This document shows positions 1 to 6,768 of a stretch of DNA of 17,154 bases, piece after piece (within the stretch, counting starts at the first letter, position 1; each line of letters begins with the position of its first letter). The DNA is taken from assembly GCA_012798185.1 (NCBI GenBank), contig JAAZNS010000188.1:1-17154 (forward strand), in the 5' to 3' direction. Source of the stretch: Chloroflexota bacterium. GTDB lineage: Bacteria > Chloroflexota > Anaerolineae > Anaerolineales > UBA4823. The position numbers and the translations under genes were made by a program. The notes below the pieces were generated by a model. That model had not been told where the DNA came from, searched no databases, and worked only from the letters and a program-made list of their open reading frames with translations.

Positions 1-804
1 ATCCTGGGCAGTATACTCATTGCTTTAATCATATTAATATGGCTGGGTTTACAAATCCAACCACGACCCTTTCCAGCTTATCCAGATAAAACCCAGCAGT
101 TAAAGACCGTATCACTTCCCCCTGGTCTTCCAGTGCCAGTGGAGCGCTTCTATAGTATTGTATACGGCAATGAAATCCCGGTGATCGAAACGGTGGTCAT
201 TCAAGGGCGGGGAATTATGAAACCCTTCATGAAAATCCCCATTCCAGCACGGTTTATTTTTGTACACAATGCCGGCAGGGATTATCGTCATTATTTTGAG
301 GCAACACTTTTCAGAATCCCATTGCTGAAGGTTAATGAAGGATATATCGATGGCAAGAGTTTGTTTGAAAGCCCGATGGGAAGTTATTATAACGAAGCGA
401 ATTCTAACCAAGCCGCTAATCTTGCAGTTTGGGCTGAAGCGGTTTGGTTTCCAGCGATATGGGTGACAGACCCTCGCTGCCGCTGGGAACCCGTGGACGA
501 AAATACGGCATTACTGTTTGTGCCTTTCGAAGAGGGGGAAGAGAACTTTATCGTGCGCTTTAACCCTCAAACAGGATATATTGACATGATGGAAGCTATG
601 CGTTATCGCGACCCTGGGGAGGGTAACCCAAAAATCTTATGGATTTCCCGCATCGAAGCAAGTCAACCGCTTCCGGGAACCAAAATCAACCTGCTCGGTT
701 CGGTAATGTGGCTGGATCAGGGTAAGCCCTGGGCATATTTCAACGTGGAAGAAATGGTCTACAATGTGGATGTGAGTACTTATATCCGCCAGAGGGGACG
801 CTAA
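1..804 (+). CDS. DUF6544/DUF6920-like membrane-anchored protein, 5' truncated
   Basis: The reading frame is open from base 1 to the TAA at 802-804, giving 267 residues with no start visible, so the gene begins upstream of the window. The GTG at 133 is internal and not a credible start. The visible N-terminus is a hydrophobic segment (about residues 1-18, ILGSILIALIILIWLGL), which suggests a membrane anchor. It is followed by a Pro-rich hinge and a motif LPPGLPVPVERFY. That motif, the later AVWAEAVWFPAIWV stretch, and MRYRDPGE near the C-terminal third resemble the LPxPVxRY, E-x-xW-xP and RYR blocks I associate with the DUF6544/DUF6920 family. The family has no established function that I know of. 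The assignment rests on remembered motif order and is moderately secure. The next gene is convergent. Confidence 0.6.
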   Translation: MLGSILIALIILIWLGLQIQPRPFPAYPDKTQQLKTVSLPPGLPVPVERFYSIVYGNEIPVIETVVIQGRGIMKPFMKIPIPARFIFVHNAGRDYRHYFEATLFRIPLLKVNEGYIDGKSLFESPMGSYYNEANSNQAANLAVWAEAVWFPAIWVTDPRCRWEPVDENTALLFVPFEEGEENFIVRFNPQTGYIDMMEAMRYRDPGEGNPKILWISRIEASQPLPGTKINLLGSVMWLDQGKPWAYFNVEEMVYNVDVSTYIRQRGR

Positions 805-898
805 GGCCGGCAAGTGCGTCCATTGATGATTGGCAGAGTTCTATTTATATTGAAGAGAATCCTTATCTATATCGCGTTTTTTTGCTGGTGCGAAACAC

Positions 899-921
899 TT
901 GCCGAATTATAAATCCGGCAA
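899..921. terminator. weak hairpin between convergent genes
   Basis: TTGCCG (899-904) pairs with CGGCAA (916-921) across an 11-nt AT-rich loop. A competing 9-bp arm, CGGCAAGTG (808-816), can pair with CACTTGCCG (896-904) over a 79-nt loop. The region lies between the convergent DUF6544-like gene and the carrier gene. Neither strand has a clear U-tract, so terminator function is only suggested. Confidence 0.25.
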
Positions 922-966
922 ATGATTATGCTGATAGGGATGAGCCGGCACTCAAGCTGGCATTAT

Positions 967-2301
967 TTATCGGTATCCTACATTTACTGCAAATACGATT
1001 ATCAGGCAGCAGAAGACCATCATCCCCAACAAAAATGGGCCAGACCAACGCAGCCACTTGGTATAATTACACCCTGTAAGGCTGAGAACAAACATTAACG
1101 TGACATCGGTTGGATAGAGTGTGTTGGGAAAACTGTCGCCAAGTATGAATATCTGGCAGACCATCCGACGGGTTAATCCTGCTACATCACCCAGCGGTAC
1201 GAATATTGGCATCAGCAGGTACGCTTTAATAAATGATCCGGAGACAAAAATTTCCACAATCAGTGTGGTCAACAGCATCTGTAACGCTGCAAGGGTGGGA
1301 TTCGAAACAGTAATGACCTGGGAAAGTTTATAAATAATCGTATCGATGACTAAACCCTCGGTTAAGATATAACTCAAACTCATAATCATTGCCATAATGA
1401 ATATAAGCGGGAAAAAGGATATTGCGCCTTTCCAAAAATCCACCAGCATTTCTTTGAATGGGTATCTCTGTTTTGGAATATCAATCAAGGCATCGTAGGA
1501 ATAGAATTTACGCCGAACAGAATCTTCTTCGTACATTAGCGATTTCTTTGGGTCTTTTTCAATCCGATACGCATAACTCAATAACCAGGCTAATAGCGCT
1601 ACAATGGTCACGCCGAGAATAATAAACCTCAACCATGTCCCTGAGTATAATGGGACACCTGCAAGTGCCTGAGCGATTCCCACGGTATAAGGGTTAAACG
1701 TGCTGGCAGCAAAACCGCGGATAGAAGCCAAAAAAACCATGCCAATACCCACTAATGAATCCCATCCCATGGCAAACGATAACGCTACCGTTAACGGAAC
1801 GATTAACGGAAGACTATCTACTTCTCCCACCACAGAACCAAAAATAATAAATGACAGTGTGATGACAGCAAGCATAAGATACTTCTTCTTATGCAGACGG
1901 CGTACTACAGAGGAGAAAAACCGTTTGATTAATCCACTTTTGTCTAGAACGGCATACAAACCGCCAATAATCATAATAATTATGCAAAGGAGAGTATTCG
2001 TTAAACCCGAATCACTCACCATTAGTTCAAAAGGGGCGGTGAACCAGCACCACACTGGTAATGGATTTTGGTCCTCATATTCATGATATGTTCCATCTAT
2101 AACGTATTCCACGCTGTCGATTACTTGGCGGTCATAGGCGCCTTGCGGGAAAATCCGGGTCAGGATTCCCATAATAATAATAAGACAGAGAAAAATGGCA
2201 AAGGCAAAAACATAAACCTTCTTATTGATTTGAATTCCATATTTTTGTTCTTGGATGGGCGATGGTACGGATTGCTCTTGATTTTGTGGCGATTTGCTCA
2301 T
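967..2301 (-). CDS. YfcC/DcuC-type carboxylate or amino-acid carrier
   Basis: This is a 444-residue polytopic inner-membrane protein. The N-terminal 28 residues are polar and cytoplasmic, then hydrophobic segments recur to the C-terminus. The stretch around residues 157-226 has the layout of the YfcC branch of the DcuC/ArcD-like carriers: VGEVDSLPLIVPL, then GWDSLVGIGM, then the signature NPYTVGIAQALAGVPLYSG (203-221). Near the C-terminus GDSFPNTLYPTDVTLM matches the second conserved hairpin of the family. YfcC proteins are predicted ion-coupled symporters or antiporters of carboxylates, amino acids or peptides, and few have a known substrate. The gene lies 118 bp downstream of an amidohydrolase on the same strand, so it probably imports that enzyme's substrate or exports its product. 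It is slightly shorter than most relatives (about 460-500). The family is secure; the substrate is unknown. Confidence 0.85.
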   Translation of the reverse strand: MSKSPQNQEQSVPSPIQEQKYGIQINKKVYVFAFAIFLCLIIIMGILTRIFPQGAYDRQVIDSVEYVIDGTYHEYEDQNPLPVWCWFTAPFELMVSDSGLTNTLLCIIIMIIGGLYAVLDKSGLIKRFFSSVVRRLHKKKYLMLAVITLSFIIFGSVVGEVDSLPLIVPLTVALSFAMGWDSLVGIGMVFLASIRGFAASTFNPYTVGIAQALAGVPLYSGTWLRFIILGVTIVALLAWLLSYAYRIEKDPKKSLMYEEDSVRRKFYSYDALIDIPKQRYPFKEMLVDFWKGAISFFPLIFIMAMIMSLSYILTEGLVIDTIIYKLSQVITVSNPTLAALQMLLTTLIVEIFVSGSFIKAYLLMPIFVPLGDVAGLTRRMVCQIFILGDSFPNTLYPTDVTLMFVLSLTGCNYTKWLRWSGPFLLGMMVFCCLIIVFAVNVGYR

Positions 2302-2419
2302 AGAGGTTACCTGTTTGAGTAAATTTTCCTAAATCCAAAAGGGCGAGAGCATTAACTGAATTCTTTTCCAAAGAAAATGATCACATCCCTTCTATTCATT
2401 TTCAACCATTTTTTCAGTC

Positions 2420-3766
2420 TCATAGGTCATTTAAAGCTTCTCGATCGTAATACTTTCCGCCCAAGACAATGGCTTCGATATTGCGGATATTAGAGATATT
2501 TTCAAGAGGGTTATTTGAGAGAATGACCATGTCTGCCAGCTTGCCCGGTTCGATAGAGCCAACACAGTCGCTCAGTCCCAGGCAATCTGCGGCATTGGCT
2601 GTGGCAGTTTTCAGCGCTTCGGAAGGTGAAATCCCGCATTCAACCAATAATTCCAATTCTTCATGGATACCTTCGCCAAAAAAGACCATGACCTCTAAGG
2701 GTTCTAGTATAAATGCACTGTCTGTACCTGCGAGTAAAGGTATCCCAGCTTTATGTAGAGCGCAAACCATTTCTTTGCAGACATCCATGTATTTTTGTGC
2801 GCCGGCAATTATATATTCCATTTGTGGATCTTCATTGCAAATATCGTTGTGCTGTTGGATGTTTCTGCGAACATAGTTTGGATATTTTTCTAAAAGGGGA
2901 TTATCTGCATCCCACTGACTCGTACAAACGCTTTTTACTGCAATCAATGTGGGGGTCACATAGGCACCGGCAGCTTTAAATGCATTAACCAGCTGATGGA
3001 ATTTTTGGTCGTCTTTTGTTTTCCAAGCCAAATAATCCAATTCTACAGATTCGATTCCATTAGTTTTTAATTCTTGCAGACGCTTTCGTAACGAAACCTC
3101 ATCTTTTGAAACCGCAATTGGAATCCCCAACATGTGTTCGATTGTTTTTTGGCCTGCTTTCAAAGCCTCGAAGGCAGTAACCGAGAAAGGCACGTGTCCA
3201 CAGAGAGGAATATTTTCATTTTTACATCGTTCAGCCGCGGCAAAAAATGCTTCACGTGGAAGCATGCTATGGATTTTCACCAGATCTGCACCTGCTCTAA
3301 TTATTGTGGAAATCTGGATTTGAACATCCTGTGCGGTTTCGGCAAACAAGCGGAAAGCCGGGAGAGGTATGAACCCATCCAAGATCGGTCCAGCAAAGGA
3401 AATGCGTGGTCTTGGGTGATGATTGTATCTCCATTCCATAGTGTTGGTAAGGTCAGAACCCACATCGCGAATTCCGGTTACACCATGCTGTAAAAACTGA
3501 GGAAACGCATATTCGGCGCTGGAAACAACATGAACATGCATATCCCACAAACCAGGAATGATGAATTTACCTTTCGCATCGAGGCGGCGTGCTTTGGTAT
3601 CCACGCGGCTGCCCAGGTGGGTTATTTTGCCGTTTACAATTTCCAGGCATTCACAAGGAATGATCTTGCCTTCGTTCACATCAACCACATATGGATTTTC
3701 GAGAATCATCTGCTGTTCGCTTACTGGTTCATCGAGATAGCAGAGAGGAAAATTTATTCTCTCCAT
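2420..3766 (-). CDS. metal-dependent amidohydrolase (imidazolonepropionase/prolidase-like)
   Basis: The 448-residue protein has no signal peptide and is predicted to be cytoplasmic. It shows the full ligand set of a binuclear amidohydrolase TIM barrel: the H77-x-H79 pair in PGLWDMHVHV, K164 in GADLVKIHS as the likely carbamylated bridging lysine, H191 in CGHVPF, H211 in TIEHML and D349 in LLAGTDS. The flanking beta-sandwich strands are ILENPYVVDVNEGKI at the N-terminus and GSIEPGKLADMVIL near residues 403-416. Family members hydrolyse cyclic amides, Xaa-Pro dipeptides, N-acyl amino acids or similar bonds; the substrate cannot be read from the sequence. The start at 3766 has only a weak ribosome-binding site, but Met20 has none better. 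The downstream carrier and the divergent TetR regulator suggest an inducible catabolic cassette for one small molecule. Confidence 0.85.
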   Translation of the reverse strand: MERINFPLCYLDEPVSEQQMILENPYVVDVNEGKIIPCECLEIVNGKITHLGSRVDTKARRLDAKGKFIIPGLWDMHVHVVSSAEYAFPQFLQHGVTGIRDVGSDLTNTMEWRYNHHPRPRISFAGPILDGFIPLPAFRLFAETAQDVQIQISTIIRAGADLVKIHSMLPREAFFAAAERCKNENIPLCGHVPFSVTAFEALKAGQKTIEHMLGIPIAVSKDEVSLRKRLQELKTNGIESVELDYLAWKTKDDQKFHQLVNAFKAAGAYVTPTLIAVKSVCTSQWDADNPLLEKYPNYVRRNIQQHNDICNEDPQMEYIIAGAQKYMDVCKEMVCALHKAGIPLLAGTDSAFILEPLEVMVFFGEGIHEELELLVECGISPSEALKTATANAADCLGLSDCVGSIEPGKLADMVILSNNPLENISNIRNIEAIVLGGKYYDREALNDL

Positions 3767-3825
3767 CGTTTCATTGCTTTCTATATATTGAGTTGATAAA
3801 GAAATTATGGATAGCGAATATTGGG

Positions 3826-3831
3826 TATAAT
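3826..3831 (+). promoter_or_regulatory. -10 box TATAAT upstream of tetR
   Basis: A perfect TATAAT lies 71 nt upstream of the tetR ATG. No convincing -35 sits 16-18 bp upstream; TTGATA at 3793-3798 is too far away. The box puts the transcription start about 10 bp before the inverted repeat at 3848-3863, where a bound repressor would block initiation or early elongation. Confidence 0.4.
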
Positions 3832-3847
3832 TGATACATAGGAGAGC

Positions 3848-3863
3848 GTGACCGGGTGGTCAC
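3848..3863. promoter_or_regulatory. candidate TetR operator, 16-bp inverted repeat
   Basis: GTGACC-GGGT-GGTCAC is a perfect 6+6 bp inverted repeat with a 4-nt spacer. It sits in the 135-bp divergent region between the amidohydrolase (minus) and the TetR regulator (plus), about 17 bp downstream of the plus-strand TATAAT. A short, GC-rich palindrome in an otherwise AT-rich promoter region next to a tetR gene is the usual form of a TetR operator. That the site controls both directions is inference. Confidence 0.6.
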
Positions 3864-3901
3864 AAATATAACATTCTCATAATTGATTGTCAAGAGGTCA
3901 T

Positions 3902-4522
3902 ATGCCCATCAAAGATTTTTTGCGCTTACCAGAAGCAAAGCAGGATGAAATTTTGAATGCTGCTTTAAAAGAATTTTCATTTTATGGTTATGATCTGGCT
4001 TCGACCAATAGGATTGTGGCGGAAGCGGGCATTTCTAAAGGTGTTTTATTTAAATATTTCAATAACAAAGAAAGCTTATTCCTTTTTCTGATAAAGAAAT
4101 ACCTATATGAGTTTAACGAATTATCTCAAGTAAAGAGAGATTACAACGATCTTTTTGACTATTTTATAGCAAAGAATAATGCAGAAGATGACATTTGCGA
4201 TGTCCACCCAAAATTCAGGTGGTGTTTTATCGCTTTAAATAAAATCCTTAATAAACCGGATCACCCAGTCCATAAAAAAGCTTTGGAATATTATTATTCG
4301 TATGTCGATATCAACATCGACATGGTAATGAGTAAATTGGACGAAAACCGTCTCCGGGATGGAATTACCCCCGCAGATGTACGAGAGGTTATTGTTTTTT
4401 TAATCAACGGTTTCCGCGCCATGACTCATAAAGATCCAGAAAGAACGCCTGCCGAAACAGAGAAATTACACCAGGTAGAGAAGTTGCTCATTTCTGTAGC
4501 CAGAAACGGAATTTACAAGTGA
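3902..4522 (+). CDS. TetR/AcrR-family transcriptional regulator
   Basis: This is a 206-residue protein when started at ATG 3902, which follows AAGAGG (3892-3897) by 4 nt. An in-frame TTG at 3887 would add five residues but has a poorer ribosome-binding site. The N-terminal helix-turn-helix is clear: ILNAALKEFSFYGYDLAST, then NRIVAEAGISKGVLFKYFNN (helices 2-3), then KESLF. This is the standard TetR layout. The remaining roughly 150 residues form an all-helical ligand-binding and dimerisation domain with no recognisable specificity. The gene is divergent from the amidohydrolase-carrier pair and has an inverted repeat in its own promoter, so it probably represses both itself and that pair, and is released by the imported compound or a product of it. 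Confidence 0.88.
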   Translation: MPIKDFLRLPEAKQDEILNAALKEFSFYGYDLASTNRIVAEAGISKGVLFKYFNNKESLFLFLIKKYLYEFNELSQVKRDYNDLFDYFIAKNNAEDDICDVHPKFRWCFIALNKILNKPDHPVHKKALEYYYSYVDINIDMVMSKLDENRLRDGITPADVREVIVFLINGFRAMTHKDPERTPAETEKLHQVEKLLISVARNGIYK

Positions 4523-4634
4523 GAGATATCCTTATCGATTTTTGATATGGCAACATTGAATCGGGGGTTATGATTTCTTTTAAGGTGGAAAAGGTTGAGA
4601 GACAGCTGCTGAGATTTACCCCCTGACAATTTTA

Positions 4635-4666
4635 TATGCTTACCCGCGCATTTCCGGGTAAGCATA
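4635..4666. terminator. 12-bp perfect stem-loop between convergent genes
   Basis: TATGCTTACCCG (4635-4646) pairs perfectly with CGGGTAAGCATA (4655-4666) across an 8-nt loop. It sits in the 214-bp space between tetR (plus) and the flavoprotein gene (minus), so it could end transcription from both sides. Neither strand has a U-tract after the stem, so it is not a textbook intrinsic terminator. It may instead protect 3' ends or act with Rho. Confidence 0.5.
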
Positions 4667-4736
4667 GCTGCTGGTTAAATAAATCAACTGAATAATTATT
4701 ATGGTTTAATCCAAATGCTTATCTTTATTTAAATAG

Positions 4737-5522
4737 TTAACTTACCAATGGAGCGAGTAAAGACCCAGCCAGCCGTGCTCCCCACACTTTAATTATGTTA
4801 GCATGATGAGGAATATAAAAACTCTGCCTGGCATCCAGCCAGCCCTGGTTTTTCCAGTAGTGGTAATCAACTGAGTCGTCGATATGCCTTTGCCAGGCGC
4901 GCTGCTGGATACAGAAAGTCATTAAGGAGAGGAAAGAGGGTTGGGTAAACTTTTTCTCGGCAATTGACAGGAAAAGTTTTCTGCCGATTTTCTTTATTTG
5001 ATTTTCATAACGCGATTGGATTTCCTGGCGTTTCATTAATGCGCCTGTTTTTAAACCAGTTTGTCCCACCAGATAAAATCCCCATGTACGTAATGCCATA
5101 TTGAACGTCATCAGGGCATGGCTTGTTGGCCCATCGGCTACCGTTGCCAGAAGATAAACACATTTCCCGGCATATTCCGGGCGGTGACAGACATGTGCCA
5201 TCCTGTCGATCCAGTTCTTGGTGATGCCATTAACGTCGTTGACATAAGTCGGCGCGGCGATAATGATTCCATCTGCCTCTTTGATTTTTATTTTTATTGC
5301 TAGCAAATCGTCCTTTAATGGGCAATGTTCTTCTCCACGATTAAAGCAAATCCGGCAGCCATGGCAGAATTGAATATCCAATTTACCCAAATCAACCATT
5401 TCAAAACCGAGCGTCTCACCGAATCGGTTTGCTTCAACATAGAGTTGATCTATTATTAAACTGATCACACGAGCCGTGTTTCCGTTTGTGCGGTAACTAC
5501 CATTGATGGCTAAAATCTTCAT
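4737..5522 (-). CDS. iron-sulfur flavoprotein-like NAD(P)H/FMN oxidoreductase
   Basis: This is a 261-residue flavodoxin-fold protein of the FMN_red type. It begins MKILAINGSYRTNGNTARV, the first strand plus the FMN-phosphate loop (residues 8-18), and continues with ADGIIIAAPTYVNDVNG (83-99), the loop over the isoalloxazine ring. Between them lies CHGCRICFNRGEEHC, a C53-x2-C56-x2-C59-x7-C67 array. Archaeal and bacterial iron-sulfur flavoproteins (Isf) bind a [4Fe-4S] cluster through a compact C-x2-C-x2-C-x4-7-C motif, and this array fits it. The likely role is electron transfer from ferredoxin or NAD(P)H to FMN. The C-terminal 90 residues, with several Trp and His, are not assigned. AAAGGAAAG upstream of the ATG is a good ribosome-binding site. 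The gene stands alone on its strand and its partners are not visible. Confidence 0.8.
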   Translation of the reverse strand: MKILAINGSYRTNGNTARVISLIIDQLYVEANRFGETLGFEMVDLGKLDIQFCHGCRICFNRGEEHCPLKDDLLAIKIKIKEADGIIIAAPTYVNDVNGITKNWIDRMAHVCHRPEYAGKCVYLLATVADGPTSHALMTFNMALRTWGFYLVGQTGLKTGALMKRQEIQSRYENQIKKIGRKLFLSIAEKKFTQPSFLSLMTFCIQQRAWQRHIDDSVDYHYWKNQGWLDARQSFYIPHHANIIKVWGARLAGSLLAPLVS

Positions 5523-5893
5523 TCACTTTCCTTTGTTTAATCTTCGCAGCATTTATGAGAAGGGGACGTGAGTTTGAATAATATAGATGGGCAGCTGTCT
5601 TTATTGTCTTGGGCAATAATATTCTATCAAGCATACATTTTATATTTTCGACTAGCCGCCTGACGTTTTTTGGGATTGATCGGCACAAATGGTGTACTCC
5701 TAACATATGCTTCACCAAACTAAGGGGAAGAATATGCCGATTAATAAAAAAATATTATACCGGGAATTATTGAATTTGATAATTGCGATATAAAGAGAGA
5801 AGAACATGACTTCATAATTTCACTTGGTTGTTTGTAAACGGTCAGATGACAAGAAACGATAAAAGCCGTTATTGTTAAATCATATTTTTAATA
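5523..5893. other. AT-rich intergenic region with nested inverted repeats
   Basis: This stretch separates the divergent flavoprotein gene and the sugar operon. I see no credible gene: the small minus-strand frame at 5497-5718 overlaps the flavoprotein start and has no recognisable features. A nested fold is possible at 5679-5741: ATCGGCA (5679-5685) with TGCCGAT (5735-5741) outside, and TGGTG (5690-5694) with CACCA (5713-5717) inside. Its role is unknown. It may be part of the flavoprotein leader, a small RNA, or chance. Confidence 0.3.
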
Positions 5894-5921
5894 TTGACTC
5901 TTTTTTTGTTTTTGATATAAT
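5894..5921 (+). promoter_or_regulatory. sigma-70-type promoter with extended -10 for the sugar operon
   Basis: TTGACT (5894-5899) and TATAAT (5916-5921) are separated by 16 bp. TG at 5913-5914 makes an extended -10 (TGATATAAT). The spacer is T-rich. This is the strongest promoter match I see in the window. It lies about 85 bp upstream of the first SIS gene and is overlapped at its 3' edge by a perfect palindrome. Confidence 0.75.
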
Positions 5922-5950
5922 GGTTATAACCATATAACATTATAACCAAT
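5920..5950. promoter_or_regulatory. candidate GntR/HutC operator: palindrome plus second half-site
   Basis: ATGGTTATAACCAT (5920-5933) is a perfect 14-bp palindrome that starts inside the -10 box and covers the expected transcription start. The half-site TATAACC recurs at 5941-5947, in ATTATAACCAAT, and pairs with GGTTATAA (5922-5929) as a wider inverted repeat. The TGGT...ACCA layout resembles sites of the NagR/DasR/YvoA group of HutC-type GntR regulators, and such a regulator is the third gene of this operon. Autoregulation through this site is inference. Confidence 0.65.
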
Positions 5951-6005
5951 CATATTATCGTTCAAATCTCGAGATCCGGTTCTTATAGAAGGAGTTTTCT
6001 TACTA

Positions 6006-6758
6006 ATGTCTGCCCCACTTTATTTTTCTAAAATTACGCACATGATCGAAGATCTCGGCAAAGAAAGCCTCCCCTCAATCCAAAAAGCTGCCGGTTTTAT
6101 GGCTGATTCAATTGCTGCCGGACGGGCTGTATTCTATTTTGGTTCAGGACACTCAGTCATCCCGGCATTAGATGTTTTTCCGCGGTATGGTTCTTTTGTC
6201 GGATTACAACCTATCCATGATACCCGTCTGATGTGGTCGAACGTCATTGGCCCAGGTGGAACACCCGAATTGCTCTGGTTGGAAAAACAAGAAGGCTATA
6301 TTCGCAATGTATTCGATTCCTATGTAATGACCGCACAGGATTCAATTATCGTGATCTCCCATGGTGGCTTGAATGCTGCTGGCATCGAAGCGGCTATGTA
6401 TGCCAGAGAGCGCGGGGTGAAAGTGATCGCTATCACTTCAATGCAAAATTATCAAAATAATGCTGCCCGCCATTCCAGCGGTAAAAAGCTTGCCGATCTG
6501 GCGGATGTGGTGATCGATAATGGCGCTCCACCAGAGGATTCAATAATCAAAGTCATTGGCTGGGAGGAGCCCGTTGCTGCCAGTTCTACGGTTACTGTCT
6601 TGGTCATTTCTATGGCTCTCATTGCCGAAACAACTACCCTGCTGGCAAAACGCGGCATCCATATTCCCACCTTTGTCTCACCCAATGTAATGCCAGATTC
6701 CGATCATAACAAGAAGGTCTACGCACTTTATAAAGAATTCCGGCGAAAGATATATTAA
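6006..6758 (+). CDS. SIS-domain protein, UPF0309-like, divergent copy
   Basis: This is a 250-residue cytoplasmic sugar-isomerase (SIS) domain protein preceded by AGAAGGAG (5987-5994), 11 nt before the ATG. It is a paralogue of the next gene: both share the early loop (GSGHS 46-50 here), the DxVIDN strand (DVVIDNGAPPED) and the VAASSTVTVLVISMALIAE helix near the C-terminus. In SIS proteins the loop after the second strand (S-x-S-G-x-N/T) holds the sugar phosphate. Here it reads ISHGGLN (117-123), so the second Ser is Gly120 and the Arg of the sister protein is Leu. Either the substrate differs or the protein is a non-catalytic partner or sensor. UPF0309 members often lie near amino-sugar genes. 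The SIS fold is certain; the reaction is not. Confidence 0.8.
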   Translation: MSAPLYFSKITHMIEDLGKESLPSIQKAAGFMADSIAAGRAVFYFGSGHSVIPALDVFPRYGSFVGLQPIHDTRLMWSNVIGPGGTPELLWLEKQEGYIRNVFDSYVMTAQDSIIVISHGGLNAAGIEAAMYARERGVKVIAITSMQNYQNNAARHSSGKKLADLADVVIDNGAPPEDSIIKVIGWEEPVAASSTVTVLVISMALIAETTTLLAKRGIHIPTFVSPNVMPDSDHNKKVYALYKEFRRKIY

Positions 6759-6768
6759 AAGAATTGTC

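Noticed and set aside
808..921. Repeated CCGGCA words that suggested a small repeat array
   Set aside because: Only three scattered copies with no regular spacing, better explained by two competing hairpins or chance.
882..1079. Plus-strand 65-codon frame between the first two genes
   Set aside because: More than half of it is antisense to the carrier gene's 3' end, and there is no ribosome-binding site or family resemblance.
1700..2086. Plus-strand frame of 128 codons opposite the YfcC-type carrier
   Set aside because: Antisense to a well-supported carrier gene and lacks any family features.
5497..5718. Minus-strand 73-codon frame upstream of the flavoprotein
   Set aside because: Overlaps the flavoprotein start out of frame, has no ribosome-binding site I can defend and no recognisable features.
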